From Vandiemenella viatica (taxonomy: Eukaryota > Arthropoda > Insecta > Orthoptera > Morabidae): a DNA stretch of 64,000 nucleotides. A program made the translations under genes and the position numbers. The notes below the pieces were generated by a model. It did not search any database and had not been told where the DNA came from. It worked only from the letters and a program-made list of their open reading frames with translations. Below are positions 32,215 to 43,412 of the stretch, piece after piece. Position 1 is the stretch's first letter; every line of letters begins with the position of its first letter. The stretch is from contig CM061914.1 in the NCBI GenBank assembly GCA_031002005.1, positions 14,184,148 to 14,248,147 of the forward strand. Direction: 5' to 3'.

Positions 32215-32801
32215 TTGTCAATTAAAAACTCTTTCAACAAGAATGTGGCGCATTTCAGGAAAATGTGCTGCATTCTTCCCACTATCCTTCCCACCATACC
32301 CCGAGTCACCTTCAGCAGACCGCCTAATCTAAAAGACATTCTTGTTCATAAATATAAACCCTCTGATGCTCCTAAACCACCGTTTGGATCCTTCCCTTGT
32401 AAGAGACCAAAACTTGCGGTATGCATCCACCTACCACTACCTACAGCAACCCTATTACTGGTGAAACCTACCCCATAATAGGTCATGCCACCTGTACAAC
32501 CACCCATCTCATTTACCAGCTCACCTGCCTCCACTGTCAAAGTTCCTACATTGGCCTGACCTCAAACTCATTATCCATCAGAATGAATGGTCACAGACAA
32601 ACAGTTTACTCCCAAAACCTGGACCTCCCTGTTGCTCACCATGCCAGTACTCACAACACCCGTGACCTTAATAACTGCTTCACAGTAAGAGCCATTAGAG
32701 TACTTCCAGACACTACCTCCCAATCTGAACTCCGCAGGTGGGAATTGGCATATCAACACATCCTGCAGACTAGACATCCCCCATGCCTTAATTTCCATTA
32801 A
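32215..32801 (+). pseudogene. Penelope-type RT C-terminus with GIY-YIG endonuclease domain
   Basis: Frame 1: VTFSRPPNLKDILVHKYKPS (the basic linker after the RT in Penelope proteins), then KRPKLAVCIHLP. After a frameshift near 32420: TCTTTHLIYQLTCLHCQSSYIGLTSNSLSIRMNGHRQTV, in which LIYQLTC and YIGLT are the paired strands of the GIY-YIG nuclease, preceded by Cys pairs as in Penelope elements. It ends RAIRVLPDTTSQSELRRWEL, AYQHILQTRHPPCLNFH-stop. The reverse transcriptase is missing (5' truncation). Confidence 0.88.
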
Positions 32802-32910
32802 TTTCTTCCATCCTCACCCCTATACACCTATCACTGCACAATAGTTTCATTTTTTTTCCATATTTTTACAATTATATTTTTATTTATTAATTTACATTAT
32901 ATATATAAAC
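32215..32910 (+). mobile_element. Penelope-like element, C-terminal coding end and 3' UTR
   Basis: The coding remnant (32215-32801) is followed by a T-rich 3' UTR. ATTTCTTCCATCCTCACCCC is shared, inverted, with the copy at 48176-50388. The 3' UTR breaks off at 32911, where the E(z) fragment begins, and terminal-repeat sequence resumes after it. Confidence 0.85.
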
Positions 32911-32911
32911 A

Positions 32912-33411
32912 GTGCTGCATAATTTTCCTTATATGGGAGATGAAATCCTGGATCAAAACGGGACTTTTATTGAGGAACTGATCAAGAATTATGATGGGAA
33001 AGTTCATGGTGATCGAGAAACAGGTTTTATTGATAATGCAATTTTTGTGGAGCTTGTCAATGCCCTCACTCAATACCAAAACAAGGAGGCAGAAGCAGCT
33101 GGTGAGAAGAATACAGAGAAAGAAACAAAAGATAAAAATGTTTGTACTTCAACAAATAGTGCAGGTGGTAGTGGTAATAGTAATAGTACTAATTCAAGGA
33201 CTAGTATGTCAAATGCAGGAGAAAATAATCGAGTGAACCTGAGAGACGATCTGCTGACGAGCCTAAGGCATTCCCTGCTATGGTTATATTTCAGGCCATC
33301 TCTGCTATGTTTCCTGATAAGGATCAGCCAGAAGAGCTAAGAGAGAAGTACATTCAACTGACAGAGCGCCTGGGTCCAAATGCACTTCCCCCCACAGCAC
33401 AGTCTGTTTGA
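32912..33411 (+). pseudogene. Intronless fragment of Enhancer of zeste (Polycomb H3K27 methyltransferase)
   Basis: Frame 1 reads [59 protein letters not shown], then a Ser/Asn-rich low-complexity linker. A shift near 33235 leads to [20 protein letters not shown] and [19 protein letters not shown], then [13 protein letters not shown]. This is the N-terminal half of E(z)/EZH proteins (upstream of the CXC and SET domains). About 165 residues are covered without introns, but with a frameshift and no flanking E(z) sequence. So it is a dead copy, either a processed-mRNA fragment or a captured exon, and not the functional gene. Confidence 0.9.
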
Positions 33412-33995
33412 CACCCTCTACACCTTCCAATATATCCGCTTTTAGTGCCTTTGTTTCCTAACAATCTATGTTGGCTGCCGGCAGCGCTTGCGTGCAGCCA
33501 TCTCACTTCTACTGAGGAAGAGCCATGCTCGAAAATTCTATTCATTGTGTGTTCGTGTTTTTTTCGTGTACCAACGCCGCAGGAATCCCCTTCTTTGGTA
33601 AGCCGTGGTTTTTTATCCTATATATATATATATCCCTTTATTTTCATCTAAATAAAATTATAACTTTTTGAATTATGCTACACAAAGATTATTTTGTTTC
33701 ACTTTTATCGGTGGTCATGCTTATCACACTCCCCACTCCCCCTCCCGACAATTCTACCACCACCGCGCGTTTTCCGCCTGTGCTTCATTCATGTGGTGGG
33801 CTGGGATGTGACCACATCTTTCCCCCTACCATATGTCTTGCCTCACATGGGTAAGACTCGTGTCGAAATATTGTTTTTTCTTTGTTGTGTGTTTTTTTGT
33901 GTTGCTGCTACCCTCCTCCCTTCAACTTTGGTGAGTGTTGGGTGTATTTTCCCTTTCTTTTCCATGTAAGTATTGCCTAGTCGCATTTCTTTCCT
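33412..33995 (+). mobile_element. Penelope terminal-repeat sequence downstream of the E(z) fragment
   Basis: 33700-33995 matches the family terminal repeat: TTCATTCATGTGGTGGGCTGG, CACATCTTTCCCCCTACCAT, GAAATATTG, then CCCTTCAACTTTGGTGAGTG, TTGGGTGTATTTTCCC. 33500-33600 holds a second, different repeat with a hammerhead-like core at 33512-33534. A (TA) tract is at about 33619-33632. Confidence 0.65.
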
Positions 33996-34017
33996 TACAG
34001 TTGTTACTCATTTTTAG

Positions 34018-34195
34018 GTAAGGGTGTCAGGGATCGGAATGAGTTACCAAGAGAAATGATGAATAATTTACCGAAAACGTTGAAAGAATATAAAGATAAA
34101 ATTTGTAGAGGGCAAATGTAGGTGGGTGCAGGATAGGGGGAAGATGGGGTGTAGGGAAATTGCCAACAGAGTCTGTGTTCCATTGCAACTAAATT
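34018..34195 (+). mobile_element. 3' end of a CR1 LINE (family of the LINE at base 1)
   Basis: GATCGGAATGAGTTACCAAG..GAAATGATGAATAA, AAAATTTGTAGAGGGCAAATG and GGGTGTAGGGAAATTGCC are the plus-sense equivalent of 42770-42950 (minus). It encodes the ORF2 C-terminus (RNELPREMMNNLPKTLKEYK, DKICRGQM) and 3' UTR. Heavily 5' truncated. Confidence 0.75.
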
Positions 34196-34615
34196 AATTG
34201 TGTATTCACTATTTGTTTCCAACAAAGTATAATTTGTGACTGTGTATATATACTCAGCCACCGATGTTAAAATCCATAAGTTCATAAACACCTTTCTACA
34301 TGAAGCTCCACTGCTAACCTCACACATAATTCTTATTACTCACTTTTGAGCTCTGAATACTTTGTCTCTGTGAGTAGAATTGCTCCAGAATATTATTCCA
34401 TATATCAGTAAAGAGTGAAATTAAACAAAATAAACAAGTTTCCTCATACAGGGATCACCTATAGCTGAAATTGTGTGAATTTTACATGTGACTGTACCCA
34501 GTCACTTTAGTAATTCAGAAATATATACCTTTCAATTTAAATTATGATCAATAAGCAAACCTAAAAATTTCACACGCTCTTCCTCTTGAATGGACTGGCC
34601 TGCAAATTATATGTC

Positions 34616-34618
<3 letters not shown>
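34196..34618. other. Intron sequence, nothing recognised
   Basis: AT-rich, no motif seen. Confidence 0.4.
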
Positions 34619-34651
<33 letters not shown>

Positions 34652-37420
34652 TCCGCGATTCACTAAAAGTGTGTGGCGGAGGGTGCATTGCACCTATCGA
34701 AAAGGGTTATGGTTTGGAAGGGTTATAAGGGATATGGCAGGAAGCGCCCATGGGCTATTGTGAGGAACCATCCCCGCATTTGTGTGGAGTGATCTGGGAA
34801 AACCATGGAAAACCCAGATCAGGATGGCTGGAGTGCCTTACCGAAATCTACTCCTGTCGGATTTTAAGTTTACTCGCCCGGTAAATCCTTTCTATTCCAT
34901 TCCCTAATCGCTCGTGGGAAAAATGAGTACAGAAATGAATCGGTTCTGGCCCTGATTTCTCTTATCTTATTTTCGGGGTCATTTCGAGATATGAATGTTG
35001 CTGGTAGCAATATTTGCTGGCTGTCATTCCGAAATACGTCTGTCGTGAATTTTTCAACTAGCTTACGTCGAGAGCAACGCCTTCGGTGTTCCAGGTCTTC
35101 CTAACCTAACTCCTTCAACATCGCACTTACGCTTTCCCTCCAACTATATATACCTGTCACGAATCGGGTGGCTCTTCTTTGGACCTTCTCTAAAGCCTCC
35201 ATTAACCGCTTTTGATGGGGACCCCATACAGAACAACAATAATCTAAGTGAGGACATACTAGTGACTTGTAAACAAATGATTTAACTTCCTGAGTGCATT
35301 GATTTAAATTACAACTTAGAAATCGGAGCATACGATTTGCTTTTCCCATTACATTCTCGATATGCTCATTCCACGACAAATTATTACGAATTGTTACCCC
35401 TAGGTATTTAGCAGAATCTACCGTTCTAAGGACTGTGCCATTAATTGTATATTCATAGTTAAATGGTGTCATCTTTTTACTTACACGCATGACTTGGCAC
35501 TTTTTAGCGTTTAACTCCAACCGCCAATCTTTACACCACGCAATTTTTTTCATAATATCGTCTTGTAACAAAGCGCAGTCATCCTGGGTTTTGATTTCGC
35601 GATAAATAATAGCATCATCGGCAAATAATCTTTTCATCCCCCCTATTATGTCGCCTAGATCATTGATGTATATGAGAAACAATAGAGGCCCTGGGGAACT
35701 CCAGACCCCACTTCAGTAAGTGATGAACGCTCACCGTGAGAACTACAGACTGTGTTCTGCCCTTCAGGAAGTCTGCAACCCAGTCGCATATTTGTCTAGA
35801 TATGCCATAACCGCGAAGTTTCCTAAGTAACGTAGTGTTAGGCACAGTGTCGAAAGCTTTTTTAAAGTCTAATAGAACCAAATCAACCTGGGATTGCTCA
35901 TCTATAATTCGGCACAAGTCGTGAATTAGAAGTGCAAGTTGTGTTCCGCAGCATCAGCCTTTTCTGAATCCATGTTGATTTGGATTTAAAAGCTCACCTT
36001 CATCCAAGAACCGCATGACATTTGAATAGATGAAATGTTCTAAAATCCTGCAAAATATTGAAGTTAACGTGATCGGCCTATAATTCTGAGGATCATTAAC
36101 ATTCCCATTTTTAAACACTGGAGTTACGATAGCGGCCTTCCATTCGGCTGGTATTTTTCCTTGATCCAGAGAGATGGTATACAATTTCATCAAATACGGT
36201 GCAATTTCCTTTGCATCTTGAGTAGAATCTTGTAGGAATACCGTCTGGTCCGGGAGCCTTATTGGTTTTTACATTCATAAGCAGTTTAGTTATTCCCTCG
36301 ACATCAAGAGCGAGATCATTCATAATTTTGTCGGTACGATTGTTAAATATCGGTATCTCCTCTGAGTTTTCTATCGTGAAAGCCTTTTTAAAAATATCAT
36401 TCAAAATTTCTGCTTTCTCTACGTTTGTTTCTGATAATTCACCATTTTCTTTAATCAGCGACGGCATAACCTTACGAGAGCCTCTTATTACTTTGATATA
36501 CGACCAGAACTTTTTTGGATTAGTAATCAGATCTTCGGATAAATTCCTGGCTTGGAATTCTTTAAACGCATCGCGCATTGCCTTACACACTTCCACACGC
36601 AACTGGACTAATTTAGCATGATTAGATGAGTCCCCCGATTTTTTCACCGCGGCATGTAAACGCCTTTGCCTCCTGAGCAAACGTTTCACTTCCCTATTGA
36701 ACCAAGGGAAGTTATTACTGACCTTAATACACTTCTTAGGAACAAACTGCTTTAAACCGGTCCATATTAGTTCTTTTAAATCAAACCAAAGTTCCTCAAC
36801 ATTTGTATTTAGCGTGTACGTTTCAAAATTCTTCTCAAAGTGATCAACCATACCCGCATCGTTTGCCTTATCGAAGCAAAAAACGAGTTTCTCTTTGTCA
36901 TGCTTCAGACTCAGACTAGAGTTTAACGTTACCACAACCGCCTTGTGGTCACTTATACCGTCTTCTATACAAACTTTATCTACAATATCAGGATTGATAA
37001 TTAGAAAAAGATCCAGAATGGACGAGGAATCTTTGTCACACTGCGTTGGCTCTTCGACCATCTGTTCAAGAGAACTTTCTGCAAATGATTCTAGGAACAT
37101 TTCGGTTATTAACCTATCTCTTCCACCCAACCTGAACGTGTATGTGTCCCACCTAACCGACGGTAGGTTAAAGTCACCACCCACGATCAATATACGTCCT
37201 TGAAATTTTTTGTAAATGTTATTAAGTGACTCTCTGAAGTATTCCGCGTTAGCCAAATCAGAATCCGGAGGTCGATAAAATGACCCGAGTTTGAACTTTA
37301 AATTTTGCCAATTTTTACCTTGACCCATATTAACTCGCAAAAATTTTCCATTTCAGTTACGACAGAGCAACTAACGGTTTTACTTGCGGCCACGAACACA
37401 TCTGTGATAATCTGCTTGAT
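34619..37420 (-). mobile_element. CR1/Jockey-type LINE with endonuclease, RT and (AAT)n tail
   Basis: The tail at 34619-34650 is (ATT)n on the plus strand. The 3' UTR at 34651-35100 contains a block also found in the SINE family at 3442. Coding remnants run 35101-37400. It is missing only the first part of the endonuclease and ORF1. It abuts another decayed LINE at about 37425. Confidence 0.88.
35101..37400 (-). pseudogene. LINE ORF2: APE endonuclease and reverse transcriptase, four fragments
   Basis: 37340-36111 is a 409-residue stretch with LKFKLGSFYRPPDSD, ILIVGGDFNLPSVRWDTY (GDFN box), LDLFLI and GISDHKAVVV (SDH box), so the second half of the endonuclease is present. A linker and NKAPGPDGIPTRF (RT block 1) follow. 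Later fragments give FKNGNVNDPQNYRPITLTSI, VDLVLLDFKKAFDTVPNTTL (first Asp), a degraded GVPQG box, RLFADDAIIY (FADD) and DSAKYLGVTIRNNLSWNEHI, then KSLVCPHLDYCCSVWGPHQ. Frameshifts near 36120, 35940 and 35680 and stops inactivate it. Confidence 0.9.
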
Positions 37421-37424
37421 AAAC

Positions 37425-38640
37425 TGAATTACATATATTGAGTTTTATCAAAGTTTAAAGACAAACCATTAGTTGTAAACCATTTATTTTTAAGGTGAAA
37501 GAGATAATTTGAAATATATTCTCTAGATACATCAGGAGTATTTTTAATCCCTATGTTTGTGTCATCTACAAATTGGACAAATTTTGAGTTTTTAGATGCA
37601 ACACAGAGTAGATCCTTATTTATATCTGAAAAAATAGTGGCCTCAACATAGAACTCTGAAGTAATCCACATCTGATAAATTCCCACTCAGAAAACAGTGG
37701 ACCACACATAAAGACAGCCTTAAAATTCTTTAGCAACCCTACCTGTTTTCTATTCACAAGGTAAAAACTAAGCCTTTTGTTAACAGTGCCATCTTTGCCA
37801 TCATATTTTAATTTCTGTATCATAATTTTATGATGTACAAGGTCAAATTCCTTAGATGAGTCACAAAAATTTCCCGCAGGAATTAATTTATCTAAAATAT
37901 TGTCAGTGAATGGAAATATAGCTTGTTCTGTTGATTGACCCTTTTGAAAACCAAACTGTGATTTAGTTACAATATTATTGTTTTTAAAGTGTTCATAAAT
38001 TCCATTGTACATTGCTTTCTCAAAAACTTTGTAGAAGGCTGTTAGTGATTAACAGGACAGTAATTCAATACAGCTAACTTGTCCCTATTTTTATAGAGTG
38101 GTTTAACTACATCAAACTTAAGCCTCTCTAGAAAGGTATCCTCAAGTAAAGATATATTAAGGAGGTAACTTAGTATATTACTTAATTCTGTGGAGTACAG
38201 GTTAATTAATCTGCTGGAAATACCATCATAACTATTCGCGTATTTGCTCTTCTTTTCTTATTTCTTCTGGAGTAGCTAAATTTTCCTTGGAGGCCTGTAT
38301 TGACAAAATCCATATTATGTGTCACTGAACTATCAGTCAATTTATCAGCGACAGATAAAAAATGTTTATTAAACGTATCAGCAATTGAAAAATTAAATTC
38401 TACCAAATTTTCATTGATATAAATGTCATTACTGGTTTGATTATATTTTCCTACTTCCTTTTTTGCAATGTTCCATATTGTCTCAATTTGATTTTCAGAA
38501 TCATGAATTTAATGTTTATAGTACATACTTTTAGATTGTTTAGTAACTTTTTTCAATATTTTGCAGTATCGCTTGTAATTTGTTTTAACATTAGCATTCT
38601 GACTGTTCCTAGAGGCAATATATAACTTCCAAATGCATGA
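37425..38640 (-). mobile_element. Second, older LINE remnant (partial RT)
   Basis: Fragments in several frames: FNFSIADTFNKHFLSVADKL (38400), MYNGIYEHFKNNNIVTKSQF, GFQKGQSTEQAIFPF, NFCDSSKEFDLVHHKIM (RT block with the usual D-x-SKAFD degraded), FVQFVDDTNIGI (degraded [Y/F]ADD) and KNKWFTTNGLSLNFDKTQYM. The order is that of a Jockey/CR1-superfamily RT. The C-terminus is missing at the junction with the LINE at 34619-37420, which may have inserted into it or deleted it. Confidence 0.8.
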
Positions 38641-39139
38641 TGTTCTAATGTTCACAGCTATTCATGGTTTTTATTAATTTGAGGAGCACAACACTTTTTC
38701 AAGGGAAGCAACTTTCAAAGTAATTTAACTAAGACTAAAACTCTCTACAAAGTGACGATGTTTCAGGAAGATTTTAGTAAAAACAGAAATCGGGAATTGT
38801 TGCTACCTAGCCCTGAGCCTATAAATACCTAGCCTTTTTTCTTTATCAGACAGATTGAAGGGAAGCTCCCTCTGTGCTGGTTGAGTTTGTGATATGGTTT
38901 AAGTCACCAGACTTCTGATTTTTCACAAACATGTAACTTTTTGAATTTATAAATTTTAGATTGGGGAACAGTTTTTGTGGACTCTGAAAATATTTTGATG
39001 AAGTGAAAGTCAGAAATCATCGCCTACTCTGGGATGTCTGTCAGATAGTGTTATTTTTCTTCCGATATATAGTCAAAATTAGTTAAAAAATCCGTAGCAC
39101 ACATAAAACAACAACAACCCACTTTCAAAAAAGTTTTCA
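38641..39139. other. Intron sequence, nothing recognised
   Basis: AT-rich, no coding or repeat family recognised. Confidence 0.4.
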
Positions 39140-39397
39140 AACTTTTTTTTTTAAACTGCTTTACGTCTCTTTTTAACATTGAGGTCTTTAGAGACGGGAA
39201 AGGATGGGGGGCAAGGATGCGGCAAGGAATGGGAAGTAATTCGGCCATGGCCTTTTGAAGGAAGTATCCCGGCATTTGCCTGGAGTGATTTGGGAAACCA
39301 TGGAAACCCCAAATCTGGATGCCCGGATGGGGATTCGAACCGCCGTCCTCCTGAATGCGAGGCGAGAACGCTAACCGTTACACCGCCCCACTCGGTA
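39140..39397 (-). mobile_element. tRNA-derived SINE (same family as 3442), best-preserved tRNA head
   Basis: In sense, the head reads ACCGAGTGGGGCGGTGTAAC, CGGTTAGCG (A box) and GGCGGTTCGAATCCC (B box); the body then matches 3480-3640, with a short A-tail at 39140-39151. The T-run at the plus-strand left end is its poly(A). The intact B box confirms the tRNA origin of the family. Confidence 0.88.
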
Positions 39398-40180
39398 AAA
39401 ACATTTTAAGTCAGAAAACATGTTAAGAGGTAGAGTTCAATCAAATTTGTAAGCCATCAAAAGTAATATAAAGAGATTTTCATTTTTTATAAGCCTTTTG
39501 ACCACATTTGTTTTTAGAGGTGTGAAATAAAATTGTGATCAAAGAGAGATCTGACACTTGGGAATCTAGGAAAATTAGTTAAAAAGTTGTGACAAATTTA
39601 AGTATAAAATGGCCACATGGAAACATTGCATAAGGATCAGCTTCTTTTAAAGATAGCAGCCTTAATTTTCAAACTAGTTAGATTAATAGCTCAAAATGTT
39701 CAGCATATACAACATACAAAAGATAGAGTCATTAACTAAATGAGAAGTGGGGTTTTTAGACAAGAAAATATAAATTTATGGACTGCACAATTTTGAAAAT
39801 TTACATGCTACTAACAATATGAAAAGTATATCCAGACAAAAGAGAAATTTTCACTGATTAAAAATATTTACTTTGTTTGTTGATTCCAGTAATATTTTTA
39901 CAGTAAAAGTAAAGTTTTTCCAATATGGCTGAAACACTTGTAAACAATGGGATTGATTTAAGTGTAATAAAGGAAAATATAGAAAGACTTAAATGCTAAA
40001 GTAGAATTTTTGTGAATAAGTATTAAGCTTATTTCAGCTCAGTCAGAGTTGTAGTACTTGAAAAATTAAATATCAAAATTTAGTAAATATGACACAATAG
40101 CATTAAAGTCTGATTTTCAGTATTAAATACAGTAAGGCCAGTTTTTTAGCATACACCAAAAGTTATTGGATTTTATTATA
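39398..40180. other. Intron sequence, nothing recognised
   Basis: AT-rich, no motif seen. Confidence 0.4.
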
Positions 40181-41479
40181 TGAGGCGTGTTTTTTAAGTA
40201 AGGTCCGTTTTGCTGTAGACACTAGTAGTTCGCGTGCATACCGTAACGAGCGCGTGCGTCGTGTACCGGCATGCCTCGGGAACAACTGTGCTCAGTTTCA
40301 GCTCTGTAGCTAACATGTACGGTTCTGTTCTGTGCTTTCAAAATGTTTAAGACTGTCAACTCGCCAGCCGCGTGTGAGGTTCGCTCGGTGATACGGTTTT
40401 TGTCAGCAGGGAATCTGTCTGCTGCAGAAATTCAGCGACACATTTGCGAAGTGTACGGTGATACTGTTATGAGTGAAAGCAAAGTGCGTAAGTGGGTACG
40501 AGAATTCAAAGATGGCCGTGACAACGTCCACGATGAGGACCGCTCCAGTCGCCCTTCTTCGATTACAGACGATTTGGTGGCTTCAGTTGAAGCGAGGATT
40601 CAGGAGAACAGGTGCTCTCAAACGAATTTCCTGACGTGTCGAGATCAGTGCTTTACAAAATTGTTTCTTAACACCTAAAATTTAGGAAACTGTGCTCCCG
40701 TTGGGTCCCGAAACTCCTAACAGAGGACCACAAAAAACAAAGATTTGAGTGTGCGATGAAGTTCTTGACTTGTTATCACGATGAAGGTGACGGCTTCTTG
40801 AGTCAGATCGTAACCGGAGACGAAACATGGGTTTCGCACATCACGCCCGAATCGAAGCAACAGACCATGGAATTGAGACGCACACACACACTCGCCTGTA
40901 AAGGTGAAGGCCAAACAGACTCTGTCCCAGCGAAAAATCATGGCGTTGGTGTTTTGGGATAGGCATGGTGTTTTGTTGGTCGACTTCATGCAACGAGGAA
41001 CCACTATCAACGCAGAAGCAGACTGCCAAACCCTGAGAAAGCTACGCAGAGCGATTCAAAACAAAAGACGCGGCATGCTGACAAAGGGAATTGTCCTTCT
41101 CCATGACAATGCAAGACCTCACACCTGCGATTTGTTGGATAGTTGTGGCTGGGAAGTTTTAGACCACCCACCCCACAGACCTGATCTTGCACCGAGCGAT
41201 TACCATCTGTTCCTCCACCTCAAACAACACCTCCGTGGCAACCGTTACAACGACGTGAAAACGGCAGTAAACTCTTGGTTATCGGAGCAGGCAGCAAGTT
41301 TATATGAAGAGGGTATTTTAAAATTGGTTGAGAGGTATGATAAGTGTTTGAACAAACTTGGCAACTATGTCGAAAAATAGAGTAAAGTATGTACTTTCTG
41401 AAAATAATTTTACTTTTTTGAAATAACCTTTCGTTGTGTACTTATGTTCAAACGGACCTTACTTAAAAAACACGCCTCG
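40181..41479 (+). mobile_element. mariner element (1299 bp), second type
   Basis: Flanked by TA at 40179-40180 and 41480-41481. The inverted ends agree over 29 bases from the second base: GAGGCGTGTTTTTTAAG, then TAAGGTCCGTTT. Carries the decayed transposase at 40343-41380. Confidence 0.93.
40343..41380 (+). pseudogene. mariner transposase, DD34D type, frameshifted
   Basis: MFKTVNSPAACEVRSVIRFL, SAGNLSAAEIQRHICEVYGD and KVRKWVREFKDGRDNVHDED form the N-terminal HTH and linker. Frameshifts and a stop near 40615-40680 follow. SQIVTGDETWVSHI gives the first catalytic Asp. After another shift near 40900, IMALVFWDRHGVLLVDFM, IVLLHDNARPHT (second Asp) and HRPDLAPSDYHLFLHLKQHL (third Asp, 34 residues on) follow. 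It ends LNKLGNYVEK-stop. All three Asp are preserved but in different frames, so the copy is inactive. Confidence 0.92.
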
Positions 41480-41599
41480 TAATTTGATTTAATACCGAAA
41501 GTTACACAGAGAATTAAGAATTTTTCGAGTAAGAGTAAAATGTAAGGAATTTTAACTCTGGGAATTTTTTATCTCTGAAACTATCACATTGGCCAACCC

Positions 41600-41723
41600 C
41601 TTTACAGTTGGCCACACAGACGGCAATTTTGCCACGTTGTGACGCCTGGTTGTTGTTAGGGTGCTAATGACCCCGTTGTCGACGCGCCCTAAAACCCAAA
41701 TAACAACAACAACAACAACATGA
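41600..41723 (+). mobile_element. Probable SINE or LINE 3' end with (AAC)n tail
   Basis: The sequence GGGTGCTAATGACCCCGTTG, TCGACGCGCCCTAAAACCC is followed by (AAC)n at 41701-41720. A structured GC-rich segment with a simple-repeat tail in AT-rich DNA suggests a retroposon end; family not recognised. Confidence 0.4.
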
Positions 41724-42735
41724 AACTATCACACTGAGGGAGAAAGTCTTCATAAGGTGAAATAACATTTAAATGTCACTCTACAACATATTAAAATCTC
41801 AAAGCAATCAGATAAAAAAATAACGATTTCTTTTGTTTAGTCCAATGTCCACTGTGACGTCACGATACTCAAAATGAATATAAGGAGGGCCTGTGACAAG
41901 GAAAAAGGAGAATATTTTGGCTGACGAGTGGATGAGAAGAACATATGCACACGCCAGTTGGCGTGATGTAGGAAACGTTTTCGGTAGTTGAGTGAGGCTG
42001 GGGCTAGTAACCGCCTTCTTTGAGATAAACTTTTAAAAATCTTACTAATACCAGGGTTTTGAAGGAAGTTCACTATGTGTGAATGTGCTTAACCAGCAGT
42101 CTCATTATTTGGGAAAAGAAGTTCAATGTCTGATAACTTTCTCTGGTACCGAACAATGTAAAGAAAGTTTATTTAAAATATATCATCTTTCAACTACCAA
42201 GAATTCTATAGTGTTATTTTATGGAAATGCCTTTATCTGCTGGGGTGGAAAAAATAGTTTGGCAGCTGTTTTCATTAATGAGGTCCCAGCACAATAATAT
42301 TTCCAATGAAGTGTGTAGCTGAACCCACCAAACTCCATCTATTTTTGACATATCCGGTGGCAAACTTTTTTTAACAATGTACTAGCAAGGTAATCTTCAA
42401 AGTAGGACAGTTCTTATCAGCTTGCTCTATGTTTGGAATCAATGTCAGCTTTGGTCATGTATTTTACATTTATGTTTTATTCAGATATAAGAAGATAATT
42501 TGTTTTTATTGCCTCTTGCAGCCAGTAATGACAATTGAACAAGCATTCAGTTTCCTCTTTTTGTAAATATTTTAGAAATCCTCAGAGAATTCTTTTCTAC
42601 ATCAATGAAGTCTTTGTAAGTTGCATTTAAAAACATGGGTAATGGCTTTTGAATTTCAATATTAATTCATTTATCTAAAATACTATGCTGCTAGATTTCA
42701 CATTTATTTGCTTTCTCAAAGAGTTCCGTACACTT
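41724..42735. other. Intron sequence, nothing recognised
   Basis: AT-rich; ORFs at 41837-42297 carry no motif. Confidence 0.4.
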
Positions 42736-42739
42736 GGTT

Positions 42740-43412
42740 GCTTATTTAATTTAATTTAATTTTTTAATTGCAATGGAGCACAGGCTCCGGTGGCAATTTC
42801 CCTACACCCCCATCTTCCTCCTATCCTGCATCCACCTACATTTGCCCTCTACAAATTTTATCTTTAAATTCTTTCAGCGTTTTCAGTAAATTATTCTTCA
42901 TTTCTCTTGGTAACTCATTCCAATCGCTGACACCGTTACCTAAAAAAGAGAATCTTCCCAAGCCCTTGTGCCTGAAATCGAGTGCCATCTTGTGGTCATT
43001 GTCATCTTTTCCCTTCCATGCACTACTTTTCATACCTATTGCAAAATCTTTCCATGCCTCATCGCCAGTATATGCCCTGTACACTCCGATGACCCTCCTT
43101 ATCCTCCTCCTGTCTTGCCATGAATCCCATTCCAGCTCCTTTATCATATCCGCCACTGATTGCATTCTGTCATAATTTTTCAGAAACAAATCTAGCAGCC
43201 CTTCTTTGCACCCTCTCCAACTCCTGTATTTGATACGTAAAATGAGGGTCCCATACTAAACTACCATATTCGAGCAATGGTCTGACCAAAGTTTTGTAAC
43301 CCAATTCCTTGACTTCTCTCGTACATCCCCTCAACACTCTCTCCAACAAGTGCAGAATTTTGAAACCTTTTCCTACCACCTGTCCAATGTGTCTTGCCCA
43401 GTTAAGCTTATT
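42740..43412 (-). mobile_element. CR1 LINE 3' end (same family as the LINE at base 1)
   Basis: The AATTA-rich tail is at 42740-42765. The minus-strand coding remnants VREVKELGYKTLVRPLLEYG, SLVWDPHFTYQIQELERVQR and RAARFV (43379-43180) shift frame into MIKELEWDSWQDRRRIRRVI, GVYRAYTGDEAWKDF and FSFLGNGVSDWNELPREMKN, ending KDKICRGQM-stop at 42836. 43320-43410 matches bases 1-110 of the window. Confidence 0.85.

Noticed and set aside
32912..33411. E(z) fragment as a functional host exon
   Set aside because: Frameshift, no partner exons on either side, and it lies inside a FAR intron between Penelope sequences.
39140..39397. Functional tRNA gene suggested by good A and B boxes
   Set aside because: It continues into a SINE body shared with 3442 and 57888, and the tRNA cloverleaf is not complete.
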